Of a DNA stretch of 64,000 nucleotides, positions 1 through 11,969 are shown piece by piece (position 1 is the stretch's first letter; every line of letters begins with the position of its first letter). This stretch comes from Powellomyces hirtus. Its lineage: Eukaryota; Chytridiomycota; Chytridiomycetes; Spizellomycetales; Powellomycetaceae. The position numbers were made by a program, and so were the translations under genes. The notes below the pieces were generated by a model. The model saw nothing but the letters and a program-made list of their open reading frames with translations. It did not search any database and was not told the DNA's origin. The stretch lies in contig JAHLKG010000020.1 of the NCBI GenBank assembly GCA_025526995.1, positions 62,001 through 126,000 of the forward strand, in the 5' to 3' direction.

Positions 1-184
1 TTACAGTACGTTGTGGTGCTAGACCTAGCCATATATATAGACCCACATTTTTTTTATCCTTCCAGCCATGAATTCAAAGGATAAACAAAGCCAAAAAGAA
101 AAAACATCCATGTACATGCAGCATAAATATATATATAGAAATCACCCAGACAGAACAAAGTAAAATCTCAAGTATCAAGTCACC

Positions 185-3100
185 TCACTTGCGCTTTGGT
201 TTCTTGACCACCTTTCCACCCTCGCCGGCGTCCTTCTCCTGTTCCTTCTGCGCCCTGACCAAGTCCTCCAACCTCACACTGACGCCCTGGACCCAGGGCT
301 CGACCAACCTCACGACCAGCTTGCTGCGCCGCGCGGCGCCGCCCGCTTCCTCCACACACACAATCACCGTACATTTCGAAAACAACTTGATCTCCACCTC
401 CTCCTCCTGCCCCTCCTTCCCATTCGTGGTCCCCGCGGCGCCGACGGCAGCGCGCGCAACCAGCCGATTCTGGTCCGCGTCATACGTGAAGGGTGATAAT
501 GGCTGTATGGCTGTTGTTGTTGTTGTCGACGCCTTGGTGTTGAGGGGCGTCGGGGCAGCTTCGGCATAAACATAACCCTCGATTCCAAATTTGGGGATGA
601 GGACCGAGAACCCGTTCTTCATGACGCGGATAACGTACGCTTCTTCTTGCAGCGTCTTGTCTTTGAAGAAGAGGTTGGTGAAGAGCTCGACCGAGGAGCG
701 CGAGGCTTGTTGGGCTTGGCGGTGGCGGTAGTTCAGAACTTTGGGGGAAAAAAAAAATTTAAAAAAAATCAAACCGTTTAGTGAAATAGGATGAAAAGAA
801 AAAAAAAACAACACGCGCGCATCCCATCTCGCAACTCACCATCACTCAACTCCTTCAGCTTGACCTTATCCACCAACTCACTCACATACCCCTTCTCATA
901 GCCAATCGCGACCGCCAAAAGGCGATGCACGACGAGATCCGAGTAGCGTCGGATCGGGGACGTGAAATGGGTATAAATCGGGGTGGCGAGTCCATAATGC
1001 CAAAAATCAGGCTCCGAGAGCGTTGCCGAGCAAAAATAGACAGCCTGCATCATGCAGCGGGTGGTGAGGATGCGGATGAGTTTGTTAATGTACGGGTCGG
1101 TGGGCACAATGGCCTTGTCGAGCGAGTCGGCGAGGGCGCGCGAGGTGGACGCGTCAATGGAGATGCCGAGTTCCGCGACGGCTTTTTGGAGGGCTTCGAA
1201 ATTCGAGGGCGGGGGTTGCGGGTGTCGGCGGAGAATGGAGGATTCGGGGAAATGCTGATACACTTTTTTCGCCACCCAGATATTGGCAAGCAACATAAAT
1301 TCTTCCACAAGTGCGTTCGTGTCTTTGAGTTCTTTGAGTTCAACATCCACGGGGTCCTGCTGGTCTTCTTCGAGCTTGAAGCGGACTTCGGGGGATGCGA
1401 GGGTAAGCGCTCCAGCCTCCATGCGTTGAGCGCGGAGTTTCTTGGCGAGGGCGTTGAGGAGCTTGATGCCCGTAGTGACGGGGTCGTTGGCAGTAGTATC
1501 GTCAAGTCGGGCCTGGGCTTCATCGTACGTGAGGGAGGCTTTGGAGCGAATGACCGATTTGGTGTAGTTGACCGAGACGACGGTTGCGTCGCGTTTCATT
1601 TCCCATATGCAGGAGAAGGCGAGACGGTCGACGTTGGAGCGGAGAGAGCACAGGTTGGTTCCGAGGAGGGAAGGTAACATGTCGATCCGCTTGTTGACGA
1701 GGTAGACGGTGGTTCCACGGCGACGGGCTTCCATGTCCATAGCATTGTCGGGGCGGACAAAATGTGACACATCCGCAATATGGACTCCGACTTCGAGGTT
1801 CCCGTTGGGTAAGGGCCGGCAATGGAGTGCGTCGTCAATATCGGTACACCCAGGGGGATCGATCGAGCACACATCGAGGTGACGGAAATCGGTCCGGCCG
1901 GCAAGGTGGAGGTCGTCACGGACGATCCAGTCTTCTCCCTCGACGGGGAGATGGCTGAGGACTTGCGGGGAAAAGGGGGCAAAGGGCACGTCGTGTTCCA
2001 GGAGGACCACTTCGGTTTCGGTGGCGCGGTCGCCAACGTCGCCGAGGGTGCGGACGAAATGGCCGGTTGGATAGCGTGAGTTTTTGGCCCACCCGTCAAT
2101 GGCGACAATGATGCGCCGACCGACGAGATCTTCGGCTTGCCGGGTGCGGATGCGGATTTTGGGGATTTTCTTGTCCATGGCCCAGAAAAACACGGATTGT
2201 TGGGATGACATGCCACCCGTGGATTTCACCGAGGCCTTCTCAATCGTCCCGCAGAACGGGCGCCAGTTGCGTTTGATGATGCCGACAACTTTAGCAGTCG
2301 GAACCTTTTCCGGAGCGGCGGCCGCAGCATCCACGCCATCCACCTCCATCGCGTGTTTGGCCGCAGCATCATCAACCGCCTCGTCTTCATCCTTCTCCAT
2401 CTGCTCTTCTTCCAAAATCACTCCAACGGGGACCTTCCACTCGCTGCGGGGTAGGAACTGCAGCGCGACGATATCTCCATGGATAGCGCGATTGAGATGT
2501 TCGCGTCCCACCACCATAACCGTCTTCTCCTCCTTATCCACCTCGGCAAAGACACTCCCCTCCAAAAAGTTGTTGGCGCTGATACTCAGTTTTCCCTGAA
2601 AGAAAGCGCCCGACTTGAGGCCCGCTGATATTTGCGAATTGGCCAGATGTTCCGGATACGCAAACTTTTCCTCCTCATCAATATTCTCCTCATTCACGGT
2701 CGCGACCATATCAATCAATTCGGGGTGATCCGCCATCGACGACACATACTCCTTGACCGAGTACGCCGGCAATTTCTCCGCAACTGCTTTCCTCCGGTTG
2801 TCCGCATCATCCGTAACCAACACCGTCGCAGCGGCCGGTATGCAGTCCTTGAGGTGGACATTGTACCACGCCACCGCGGTCCTAATCGCGCGATCATTCC
2901 GGTCATTCGGGCTCTCCTCCACCGCGCGTTCGACATAACAGTCCCGATTGTGCTCGTTGCAAAACACATAGAATCTCCGCGCCGGGTCGGCAATCAGTTG
3001 GCGCACGCGTTGGTACACGGGCGTACTGCGGTGCTTGAGTTCCTCCAACACAGTCTGCAGCACAATCACGTCCGTGAAGGCCGCATGCTCCATAACGTCA

Positions 3101-3418
3101 ATCTGGTGGTACAGCACATTGGTGTCTGGGACGATAAAATGCGGGGAGGTGAATTTCGTCGTGGTGCGCGGCGACGTGAGGACGGCCGCTTGGGGAGCGT
3201 GGTGGTGGTGTTGTTGGGCGGAGAGACATGTTCGACAGCTGGGAACACCGCAGTATATGTCATCTCGTAGGTCTGAAAAGAAAGCCGGTTAGCAATTTGG
3301 ACATGCCCACATGTCATGCCGCCGCGTGGTTTTTGCTTTGGCACCTACAGTGTTCTTTCACGACTTTAACAACGGCTCCCCGCTTTGTTTTGCGCACAAA
3401 TGCCTTAGTCTTAAGCAT
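185..3418 (-). CDS. DIS3: DIS3/RRP44 catalytic subunit of the RNA exosome
   Basis: Processive 3'-5' exoribonuclease and endonuclease of the nuclear/cytoplasmic exosome. Three exons fit: 3349-3418, 840-3272 and 185-738, with introns of 76 and 101 nt, giving about 1018 aa (family members about 950-1000 aa). The first intron joins EH to YLRDDIYCG, the conserved N-terminal stretch, followed by a Cys-rich CR3-like motif (CGVPSCRTC). A PIN domain follows (VPDTNV with the catalytic Asp, later NDRNDRAIR), then cold-shock/S1-type regions and the RNB domain with the metal-binding DPPGCTDIDDA motif and HIADVSHFV. The C-terminal S1 region ends in a basic KKPKRK tail. The start ATG at 3418 was chosen because it opens the conserved N-terminus. 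The gene is divergent from the Spo7-like gene with 199 bp between starts. I see no breaks; identification rests on family motifs and colinearity along the whole length. Confidence 0.96.
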
Positions 3419-3617
3419 TTTGCCTATATGGTCTGTATGTCAAATCCTGACTCTGATTTCTGAAATGACAAACTCGCACCGACTTTGGCCTTTTACTGTG
3501 CCACATCCGCGTCGCCAGGCAATCTGCCCTCGTCACACCTCTGGCAGCATCTCACACGCCGTCAGTCGCCCTCCTCATCTCCACCTCACACACCAACACC
3601 ACCACCACCGCGCCGCA
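3419..3617. promoter_or_regulatory. Shared divergent promoter of DIS3 and the Spo7-like gene
   Basis: Only 199 bp separate the two start codons, so the promoters and 5' UTRs of both genes must lie here or overlap neighbouring exons. I see no clear TATA box. The Spo7 side is rich in CACC/CACA runs just before its ATG. Confidence 0.5.
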
Positions 3618-4698
3618 ATGCTTCGCCGGCGCCCCTCCTTCCCACCGCCCGCGGCGCCGTCTCTCGACTCGGTCACGATCGGGCGCGAACATGTGCCGCT
3701 GCTCGGACGCCCGGACCTGGCGAGTCCCGTGGCCAATGTAGATACGGTGCCGTCGATGAATATCCCACGCGCGGCGTTTGAGAAACGATTTCATGCGACT
3801 GAGGAGGCGTTTAAAGGTGAGTGCGTGAGAATCGCGGTTGGGGAAGTGGGGCGAGGATGAGACGACCACCCCCTGTTTGGCTTCAGGTCGGGTGGGCGGA
3901 TACTGTCATTTCGATCCCATTCCCTTCCCGCCTACTTTCCTGCCTTCCCAACCTTCGTGGCGCATCCTGTTTCTCGTCATCAAACCAACTCGCCTTCCTC
4001 CCTCCCATTCATTTTTCTTTTTTGGCTCACCAGACCTAGCCCGCTTCGAATCCCGCCTCCGCCACAACGAGCTCAAAGGTCGACGGTCCCAACTCCGCTG
4101 GCAAGGTAAAAACAACCCCCCCCCCCTCTTTCCCTCCCATCCAATCCAATCCCTCTAACCGCCCCCCATTTCCTACTCTCTCTTTCTCCCAGTCGGCATA
4201 TCCCTCCTTTTCCTCCTCCTCGCCTACTGCTCCTTCCGCATCTTCCTCACCACCCATGACCCCCATCACCCCTCGACCACCGCCGCTTCCCCCCCACAAC
4301 AACAACAACGCATCCCGGCCCAAACCACCTGGCACGTCCTGGGCGCCACCCTCGCGCTCTCGGCGTTCATCATTTTCTGGACGTCGGGCAGCTTCCGAGC
4401 CAAAATTGTGGATGCGAGCTAGTATGTTGGAAAAACAAAACACAACAAATGGCAATCAAAGCGTCCAACCCAACCGACTAAACGGTTACCTGTTCGTTTT
4501 TTTCTTTTGTTTTGTTTGTTTTTTCCTAGCCACACGACCCGCTGCAACAACGCCCTCCGCCCCTTCAACATGCATTTCAACACCACCACCCCAAACCACC
4601 ACCTCGCATTCGGCCCCAAAGTCCCGCCCGAGTTCCGCACCGCCTACGCCCGCTTTCGCGCCGCCGCGCCGCCCGATGACTTCGTGTACAGTGACTGA
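3618..4698 (+). CDS. Spo7/CNEP1R1-like nuclear envelope phosphatase regulatory subunit
   Basis: Likely regulatory subunit of the Nem1-Spo7 phosphatase, which dephosphorylates lipin (Pah1) at the nuclear envelope/ER and so controls lipid synthesis and nuclear membrane growth. Four exons: 3618-3816, 4034-4105, 4193-4421, 4530-4698, giving 222 aa. The order of parts matches the family: a soluble N-terminus, DLARFESRL (compare the DLKAFERRL type motif), a conserved RW just before the first membrane segment (about ISLLFLLLAYCSFRIFL), a short loop, a second membrane segment (about VLGATLALSAFIIFW), then RAKIVDAS..TRCNNALRPFNMHF, which aligns with the conserved post-membrane Arg-Cys block. The loop carries a Q-run. 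The last exon is needed for that block. Introns are 217, 87 and 108 nt. Identification is from motif order rather than high identity. Confidence 0.75.
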
Positions 4699-5524
4699 AA
4701 CCCAGTCATCCCACGCCCACCATCGGAGCCCCCGGTCTCCCGCGGCTTTGCAATACCCCGCCCACACACACACACACACAACCACGCTACGGCACGGTAC
4801 AGTCAGACCCCGCCTCCCATCGGTCGCACACACGCCCGCCACACAAACGCACTCGCATTCGTTTTCGAGCCACGGAAAACCCCCACCCACCCAACCCCGC
4901 ATCCGTCTGCGTTTGTGTGGTTTGTGAAGGGGTGTGTGGTGTGTGTTTTTCTCTGGATCGGCGACGGGTGTCTTGTGGATTTGTATATATATATATATAT
5001 TTCTTTTTTCTTTTCTCTTGTGTAGTTTCTGGTGTGTGGTGTATCGCGGGGCGTGTGTGTCTGTATATGCATACATACAATCAAGCTTGATAACAAAACC
5101 ATGCATGACCCCCGTTTCCCACACCACACCACAGCCCAACAACACGAGCCAGAGAGAGTGCAAGACCAGGAGACCCCGTATTCACACTCCACACGCCACA
5201 CGCGTATATTCCGTCATCACTACACACACTAGCCTACAGTTCACGATACACGAACGATCCAATATACCACACCGACACCGACACCGACACCGACCCGGCA
5301 GGGGGGATACTCAACATGACAGTGCGCGCCCGCACCTACCCGAACTAAAGCCCTATTAAAGCCCCCCGCCCCAACCACCATTAGATACGTATACAGCCAA
5401 ATATAAAAGGCGTGGCAGAAGAAATGCAGAGAGACAAGTAGAGTAAAGAAGAAACAGCAACTCGTCTTGTGCCTGCCTGCATTCGTTTTTTTTTTTTTCG
5501 TGTACTTGTTCGAACGAGGATTCA
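4699..5524. other. Convergent intergenic region with simple repeats
   Basis: 3' ends of the Spo7-like gene and the F-box gene face each other here. It holds CA/TG-rich microsatellite sequence, a (TA)n run near 4985-5000 and a CACCGA tandem near 5273-5294. Open frames in it are low-complexity and I see no gene. Confidence 0.6.
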
Positions 5525-8115
5525 TCATCCCCTGACGCCGTCCCAAAAGGGTACAAATCCCGGCACGTTAATCTTGACGATGCGGTTATCGGGTACACCC
5601 GTTCTGAAATGACCCAGATTCAATCTCATCGAATCCGCGACCGTGCCCGCTTGGTGGAGCGGCAGGGGTGCTGGCGCCTGCGCCGCACTGATGCTGCTCG
5701 GGTGGAGATGCGGGTGCTGGGGGTCGACGACCATGGGGGGCGTGGGTTGCGGGAAGAGTGGCGGTGGCGGTGATGCATCCATGTTCATTCGTGTTGCGCC
5801 CCCGCTTGTTTTCTTGAGATGCATGGCCGTCCACGCGCACTCTGTTCGCACAGCCGACATGTCGCCGCACCCGACAATATTGACCACGTCGAGCGAGTCG
5901 CCGCATTTGAGGAGCAGGTCGCGGACGGCGATGGTGGTAATGTGGGTGCAGTAGGACAGGTTGATGTGTTTGAGGACCGAGCGGCGCGGGCGGATCGGTG
6001 CGGGTGCAAGGGCAAAGGACGATGGGAGGGACTGTGAGTGCGAGTGTCCTTGTGTTGATGTTGATGATGATGATAATGACGACGATGATGCTGCTCCAGC
6101 GGGTGATGGAATGGCGGTGGCAAGGGGGGTGCTGCTGGATTTGGTTCCGGTGGGCGTGCGGGCACGGGCAGGCGGTGCAGCGGCGATGGGGCTGCTGGGC
6201 ACACGGTAGTGCGGAGAAAAGCCGGGAGACCACGGGGACGCTGGTGTTGTGGCAGAAGAGGGCGAACCTGGGGATGGCGCATTGCTGGGGACCATCGCCA
6301 CAGGACGCAATCGAAGGGGAGGCATGCTGCCCTTGTGGCCCGAGGCACCTTTGGCGCTGTGGACCGGGTCGCTTCCCACCAGTCCCTTTACCAGCCACAG
6401 GATGCCGGTATCGCCAACCCCATAGCAGCCACTGAGGTCGATCCATTCGAGCAGCGGGCACCATCGTCCGACTTCTCTGACGCAGAAATCCGTCACTGCC
6501 GAGTTCCAGCCCAAACCAAGGCGCCTCAGTCCTCTGCACTCGGATGCGAGCTTGATGACGCAGATTTCGCTGCGGCCGCCCCCGGCGAGGTTGAGGCTGG
6601 TCAGAGAGCGGAGCGCATGGGCGCACCGCTGGAGGGCAAAGTTGGAAACACCTTTGCAGAATCCGAGATCCAGCGTCGCGAGGTGGAGGGTGGGCAGGGA
6701 AACAAGGCGGACCAAAAGGGGCGAGAGGCGGTGGGCGTAGCGATGTGGCTCAGAAAGAGTTTGTGACAGCGAGAGGTGTTGTATCAATTCTGGGTATGCA
6801 AACGTCGTCCTTGTTGTTGGGTCGGTGGTCGTGGTCGTCATTGCAGTGTTGTGCGATTGCGGGGACTGGCAAGCCAATTCTGCAATGCTCACGAGCTTCT
6901 CGAACCGAGCGGCATCGTAGACGCGGGGTCTGCGCCAAAGAACGCGGGTTGCTACGCGATTCCACCAGCGACAGACCGAGGCACAGTGGCGGAGAGCAGC
7001 AATGGTGGAAGCGGGCGAGAGGAAGGCCGTGCTGCTGTCGCGCGACGGGGGATCAAAGTGGCTAAAGATCTGCACCAGGAGCTCAGGCGGGAAACTAGCC
7101 ACCAGACAGGTGGTCCTAGATGACCTTGTCCTGTCGCGCTGCTGCAGCTGATTGTGTGGCAAGGGCTCGCGCGGCAGCGCTTCATGCACATCCATCATGT
7201 CCGGTGAATGCGTTTGGTCACTCTCTACGGCAGGAGCCAGCATGGGGATCTCGTCAATGTCCATGTTGATGTTGGATTGCTTCAAGACCTCGTCCGGACA
7301 GGAAACCTGGTGGATCAGCGCGGGCGGCTGCGGTGGTTCGGCATTCAATTGCATACCGCATGGCTCTGTGGGAAGCGAGGCCGGGAAGAGAGAACTTGCT
7401 GGAGGAGGCGTCCCCCATGAGAATCTTTTGAGCGCCAACGTGGTCGTCTGCTGTGGAGCGTGGTGGTGGTGGTGGTGGTGGTGGTGATGGTGGAGGTGAG
7501 AATGCTGCGGAGCCGTGGCTTTGGCCATGGGCATGGGAGCGGTGGACGACAGGACCGATGCAGCAGCGCCCACTGCAGCGACTCTGTCGTCGACATGGGG
7601 TACGCAGACTGGCGATGGCGATGGCGATGGCGATGAGGAGGAGGAGGATACGGCAGGGCAGGCATTGTTGGTGGACGACGAGTCGCTGAGGAACATGTGG
7701 GCACAGCTGTGGACTCTGGAGTGTGCGGGGTCGTCGACCAGCCTGGTATCGGGGCGAGTGTCGAGGTCGAGGGCAGAGCGCAGCAGGTTGTGTTGCGGCG
7801 GGGACGGGACTGGCGGGTTGGCAAAGGACAAGGGCAAGGGCGACGGACCGGCCGACGGACCGGCGGACGAGGCCAAGGAGGAGGAGGAGGAGGAGGTAGC
7901 CAGTCCTGGGTCGGTGGCGCTCAATGGAGAGGTGGAGACTAGGACGGCGCTCTGGATGGCAGCATACTTTTTGTTCTGCGACTGTGGGAAATGGATGACG
8001 GGGTGAGGTTAAGCCAAGGGGGGGAGGGGGGGTGAGCGGTGGGGGGAAAGAAGCGCACCTCGATAACCAGACTCCTGGACCTGGGCATTGTGTTGCTGGT
8101 TGTGGTGGTGGCCAT
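5525..8115 (-). CDS. F-box and leucine-rich-repeat protein (SCF substrate adaptor)
   Basis: Predicted substrate-binding subunit of an SCF ubiquitin ligase. Two exons: 8059-8115 and 5525-7981 joined by a 77-nt intron, about 837 aa. The long open frame itself begins at a non-ATG codon; the ATG at 8115 becomes available through the splice and is preferred. The N-terminal 300 residues are Ser/Pro-rich with an 11-His run. An F-box lies at about residues 310-370 (FPPELLVQIFSHF ... CASVCRWWNRVATRVLWRRP). Cys-containing LRRs of the Grr1/AMN1 type follow (LDLGFCKGVSNFALQRC, LGLGWNSAVTDFCVREV, IDLSGCYGVGDTGI). The LRR array is then split by roughly 120 residues of Ser/Pro/Thr-rich sequence before more repeats (INLSYCTHITTIAVRDLLLKC, VNIVGCGDMS). 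The substrate cannot be inferred. Starts of this gene and the C2H2 gene face away from each other. Confidence 0.85.
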
Positions 8116-9488
8116 GACGCAGCCTTGTTGGTTTCAGTGAGAGTTGTCTCGAAGGCGAGGTTGCGGTGGTCGGGTCAGCGGGAGACAATGACGGCGGTCA
8201 GTCTGAGCGAATAAAGGGAGATGGGAAGTAGATACTACTACTACTACTACTACTACTACGGATATGATATGTATCGATAGATAAAATAGATATCTCAACG
8301 ACACGCAAGTAAGTGCTTCCTCGTTGAACGAACGTCCAACGTCAACGCAGACAGAGTGAGTGAGTGAGTTGTCTATCGATATGATATGATATGATTCAAG
8401 GGAATGGATGGCCCATATGCAACCACCACCACCTAATACCAACTGGGAACGAATGAAGTATCGATAGACATCCCATCGAGTGTCAGCCAGCCAGCCGTAA
8501 AGGAGACTTGTGTAATAAATAAAGCAATAAAGAGGAAAAACGCGCCCAAACCCATCCCATCCCATATCCATCCTCATATCCCTCATCCAGTATGCCATAT
8601 CCCATATCCAGTGTCGTCTTGCCATATCCAGCATCGCATAGTCACTCGCCGCAATCCTAGATGTATGATCAGTCTCACTCACTCACTCACTTGGGCAGGC
8701 AGGCGATGGAGGCATCTGTCAGACAGACAGACAGACTGCTTGCCTCTGTCTACATGTGGGGGATGACTGAGTGAGACGGACAGAGAGAGAGAAGGAGAGC
8801 GTCACCTCTTGCGCCTAGATGTATGCTCCCATATCCATCCATCCCATTCCATCCATCCCATATCCATCCATCCCATATGCATCCTACGTCTATCCCATAT
8901 CCAACATCACGATGTCGTATTGCGGGTGTGTGTGACTCACTCACTTGTCGAATGCCCTCAATTTTGTGGAATAAGCGCGGACGGTGTGCGTGTTTTTACA
9001 TCCCAAAATTCTCCCTTCCTTCCCTCAATCCCTCAATCATTCCCACACACGTCTTCTTTATTCATGAGAATCCCTAACTGACTAACTATCGATACTCACA
9101 GTCTCTCCATCGTACAACCATTGCCGTTTCTTCGAGTCTTTGTTGGCCGCACGCCGCCCCTCTTTGCCGCCGCCCGCCCACCTTTTTTCCATTCCTTCAT
9201 TCCTTACCCTGCCTCCCTTGCTTCCACTGCTCTGCGTCGTCGTTATCGCAATATCCTCCCGCGCGACAATACCCACTATTATTCCCGTCCTCTCTCCCCC
9301 CACTTTACCCATACCGCTCACATTCGCCGCCGCCGCCGCGTGTAGCAACCTCCCCTTCCCACCACCATCCAGCACACTCCCCAACCCTATTGCTCCCCTG
9401 TTCCCACACAAGCCCCTCCGGTTCCACCTCCGTTTCTGTACATCTGCGCGCTCCAAGTCGGTGACTCTCTGTTCTCGGGGTGCTCCAA
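8116..9488. promoter_or_regulatory. Long divergent intergenic region rich in short repeats
   Basis: About 1.37 kb between divergent start codons. It contains a (TAC)n run near 8233-8259, GTGA/ACTC tetramer runs near 8355-8370 and 8676-8690, CAGA repeats near 8718-8735, and two clusters of CCATATCCAT/CCCAT units (about 8540-8660 and 8826-8905). Pyrimidine-rich sequence precedes the C2H2 start. No coding region is supported; this is probably the promoter and 5' UTR space of both flanking regulatory genes. Confidence 0.55.
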
Positions 9489-11772
9489 ATGTCCGTCTAC
9501 GGACCCCTCCCTTCTCCAACCGCCGTCTCCCACTCCTCCCCTGCCGGAGTCGCCGGCCCCGCCTCCTTTCTCCACCCAAACCACGCCTTTTTCAACAACA
9601 ACAGCAACAACAACAACAAAATGCAACAACACCTGCACCCCCTCAACGACTACTCGGCCGACTTTCGAATGCTGCCCTCCAACTTGCACCTCCCATCTCC
9701 CTCCGCCAACCTCTTTGAACGGAGCATGAATGCCCTCGTCAGCAACTTTAAAGGAACAATTGCAAAGAGTTCCTATGACAATATCCAACCCAACACCACC
9801 ACCCTTTCCGGTCCTCATGACGACTGGGCGTGGGAAAATGCCCTCGCTGGATACTCCAACAACAATAATGACATTGACGAGCGCGACTTGGAAGGTCAAG
9901 ACCTCTTGGGTATGTATTCATGGTCGAGCGGAGCGGCCGAGCTGCCGAGCGGAGCGAGGGTTGGCCGAGCGAAGCGAGGCTTGAGAGTGGAGCGCAAGCG
10001 GAGCGGAGCTGGCGTTGGCCGAGCGAAGCGAGGGTTGAGAGTGGACCGCAGCGGAGCGGAGCCGGGGTTGGCCGAGCGAAGCGAGGTTGGAAAGTGGACG
10101 GCCGCTGAGCGCAACTAAAGCGCAAGCGGAATGCAGGATTGGCGGAGCAATGGTTGCCCGAGGGAAGCGACGTTGGAAAGTGATGCAAGCGGATCGGGGT
10201 ACCGCATCGCATTTATCTTTTCTCTCTCACCTACTCAATTCTAATCTCATTTCTCCATTGTCCCGCTCCATTCAGGTCTCTTCACCACCGCACATGGCAA
10301 CCTGACACCGCAGCAACAGCCTCGGTACGAACAACAGGGATCAGGGAGCAGCGACTCGCATCTACCCGGCGGCCAGCAGCACGCTCTGTCACCAGCAACA
10401 GATAACCTGTTCCAGTTGGAAAACGGACAATCGCTGCTGACTCCCGGCGGTTCTCTCCGCAATGATCTCTTTACATCCCCGCAAACATATGACAACAACG
10501 ACTTTGCCAACTACCAGCCCTACACCGCCGACGACATGCTGCCCTTGTCTCATCCGCTCGACACGGCAGAGTTCAAGAATCCCGCATTTGACTACATTGT
10601 TGGCTCCTTCCTTGACACGATCGAGTCCATGACTCCCGCCACCTCGTTCAACCTGAACACGTTTGATGACATTGTCCGACCGGTCGCCGGCTCGCAATAT
10701 GACAACAAACCTATCCAATATCATCAGGACATGCTGTTGTTGAACTTTGAAGATGTCGCCGCCAGCATCGCAATGAAAAAGCAACCTGCATGGGCTTCGG
10801 GACCTTTGCGTGACGACAATGGTCAGTCCATGGACATGTACCAGTTCGTCCAGGACAACCAGAACGACCAGCAACAACAGCCGCAGCAGCCGCCCGCACC
10901 CGCGCCAACAATGCGATCCCATTTTCCTGGCGTGGACAAGGACAGCAACCTAATCTCGCACGCGCAAGCGAATCTCCGGAGGAGTAGCATTCCCGCGGCC
11001 AACATCCACCCGCCGCTGCGCACGGGACCGGGCGCCGGAGCAGCCGCCAGCCGGTACTCTCCGCCCAAACGCAACCCGCCACCTCAGCACTCGCAATCAC
11101 AGTATCTCCAGCAACACCATCTCCATCACGCAGCAATCAACTCGGCGCAACTCACGCACTCGCCGCCCTCGCACCCATCTCAGCAGCACTCGCACCGCGG
11201 CGACCGCCCGCACCCGTACAAGAAGCTTTCGGACCCCAACCTTCTCGCCAAAGCGCCCGTCGTTCGATCGCATCCGCCGCAGAGCCAGATGGACGTCATG
11301 CACATGTACAACACCCCCGGCACCACTTCCTACGGCGGTTCCGCCCCACCAGCACCGCCGCCGTACCACTCGTCCAACCCGCCCATCTTCCCCTGCCCAA
11401 CTCCCAACTGCTCAAAAGTGTTTGGGAAATACGTGGCGCTCACCCAGCATCTCAGCATGCACCACGGCACCCAGCCCATGGTCGCGCAAAAGACCAAACC
11501 TTACCACTGCACCATGTGCCCGCAAACCTTTTCGCGCTCCCACGACCTCAAACGACACTACTACATCCACACTCAGGAGAAACCTTACCGCTGCAAACGC
11601 TGCTCCAAGGGCTTTTCCCGTCGCGACGCCCTTCGCCGCCACGAAAAGTCGGTCGCGGAAGGCAAAAAGGTTCATTGCCGAGAAGGCGACCCGGGCAATG
11701 ACGACGAGGAGGAAGAGGACGAGGACGGCTCGGTGACGCCCGAGGACGACCACAGCAACGCGGACGAGCTTC

Positions 11773-11803
<31 letters not shown>

Positions 11804-11933
11804 CCATCTTGCCACCCCGCCAGCCGTGTCGACCCACAATGGCAACTCTACCAGTCGCGCACACGGTGGGTCCAGTGAACGCAGACGCAGCAAGACCAAC
11901 TCGGCGGGCGCTCCTGCGCGGCAGGAATCGTGA
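9489..11933 (+). CDS. C2H2 zinc-finger transcription factor, Crz1-like arrangement
   Basis: Likely nuclear DNA-binding regulator. Two exons, 9489-9909 and 10276-11933, give 692 aa. The splice TTG G|GT keeps frame and removes the 366-nt repeat-filled intron. The N-terminal two thirds are Asn/Gln/Pro/His-rich, typical of a fungal activation region. Three zinc-binding units follow near residues 510-600: CPTPNCSKVFGKYVALTQHLSMHH (C-x4-C-x12-H-x3-H, positions 11394-11463), CTMCPQTFSRSHDLKRHYYIH (C-x2-C-x12-H-x3-H), and CKRCSKGFSRRDALRRH followed by a later H-C, an atypical third finger like that of Crz1. The linker TQEKPY is the canonical TGEKP-type linker. The tail has an acidic block and an 8-Gln run. 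ATG 9489 is the first in frame after stops. Crz1 orthology is inference; Msn-type factors are alternatives. Confidence 0.85.
9910..10275 (+). repeat. Degenerate tandem repeats filling the C2H2 gene intron
   Basis: The intron runs from GTATGT at 9910 to CAG at 10275. It is made mostly of about four to five diverged units of roughly 53 nt, each containing GAGCGAAGCGAGG followed by TTGAGAGTGGA and GCGGAGCGGAGC. No inverted copy is present, so it is a direct array and not a hairpin. Its length is a multiple of three but it has an in-frame TAA at 10116-10118, so a retained intron would truncate the protein before the zinc fingers. Confidence 0.8.
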
Positions 11934-11938
11934 CCGCC

Positions 11939-11969
<31 letters not shown>

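Noticed and set aside
925..1677. Plus-strand 250-codon ORF inside DIS3
   Set aside because: Shadow of the highly GC-biased DIS3 coding strand; no motif.
4256..5163. Several Thr/Pro- or Cys/Val-rich ORFs around 4.3-5.2 kb
   Set aside because: They overlap Spo7 exons in wrong frames or run through CA/TG microsatellites.
9480..10118. Unspliced reading through the repeat region as an alternative C2H2 protein
   Set aside because: Good donor and acceptor restore the zinc-finger frame; read-through gives Arg/Glu repeats and a stop. Treated as intron.
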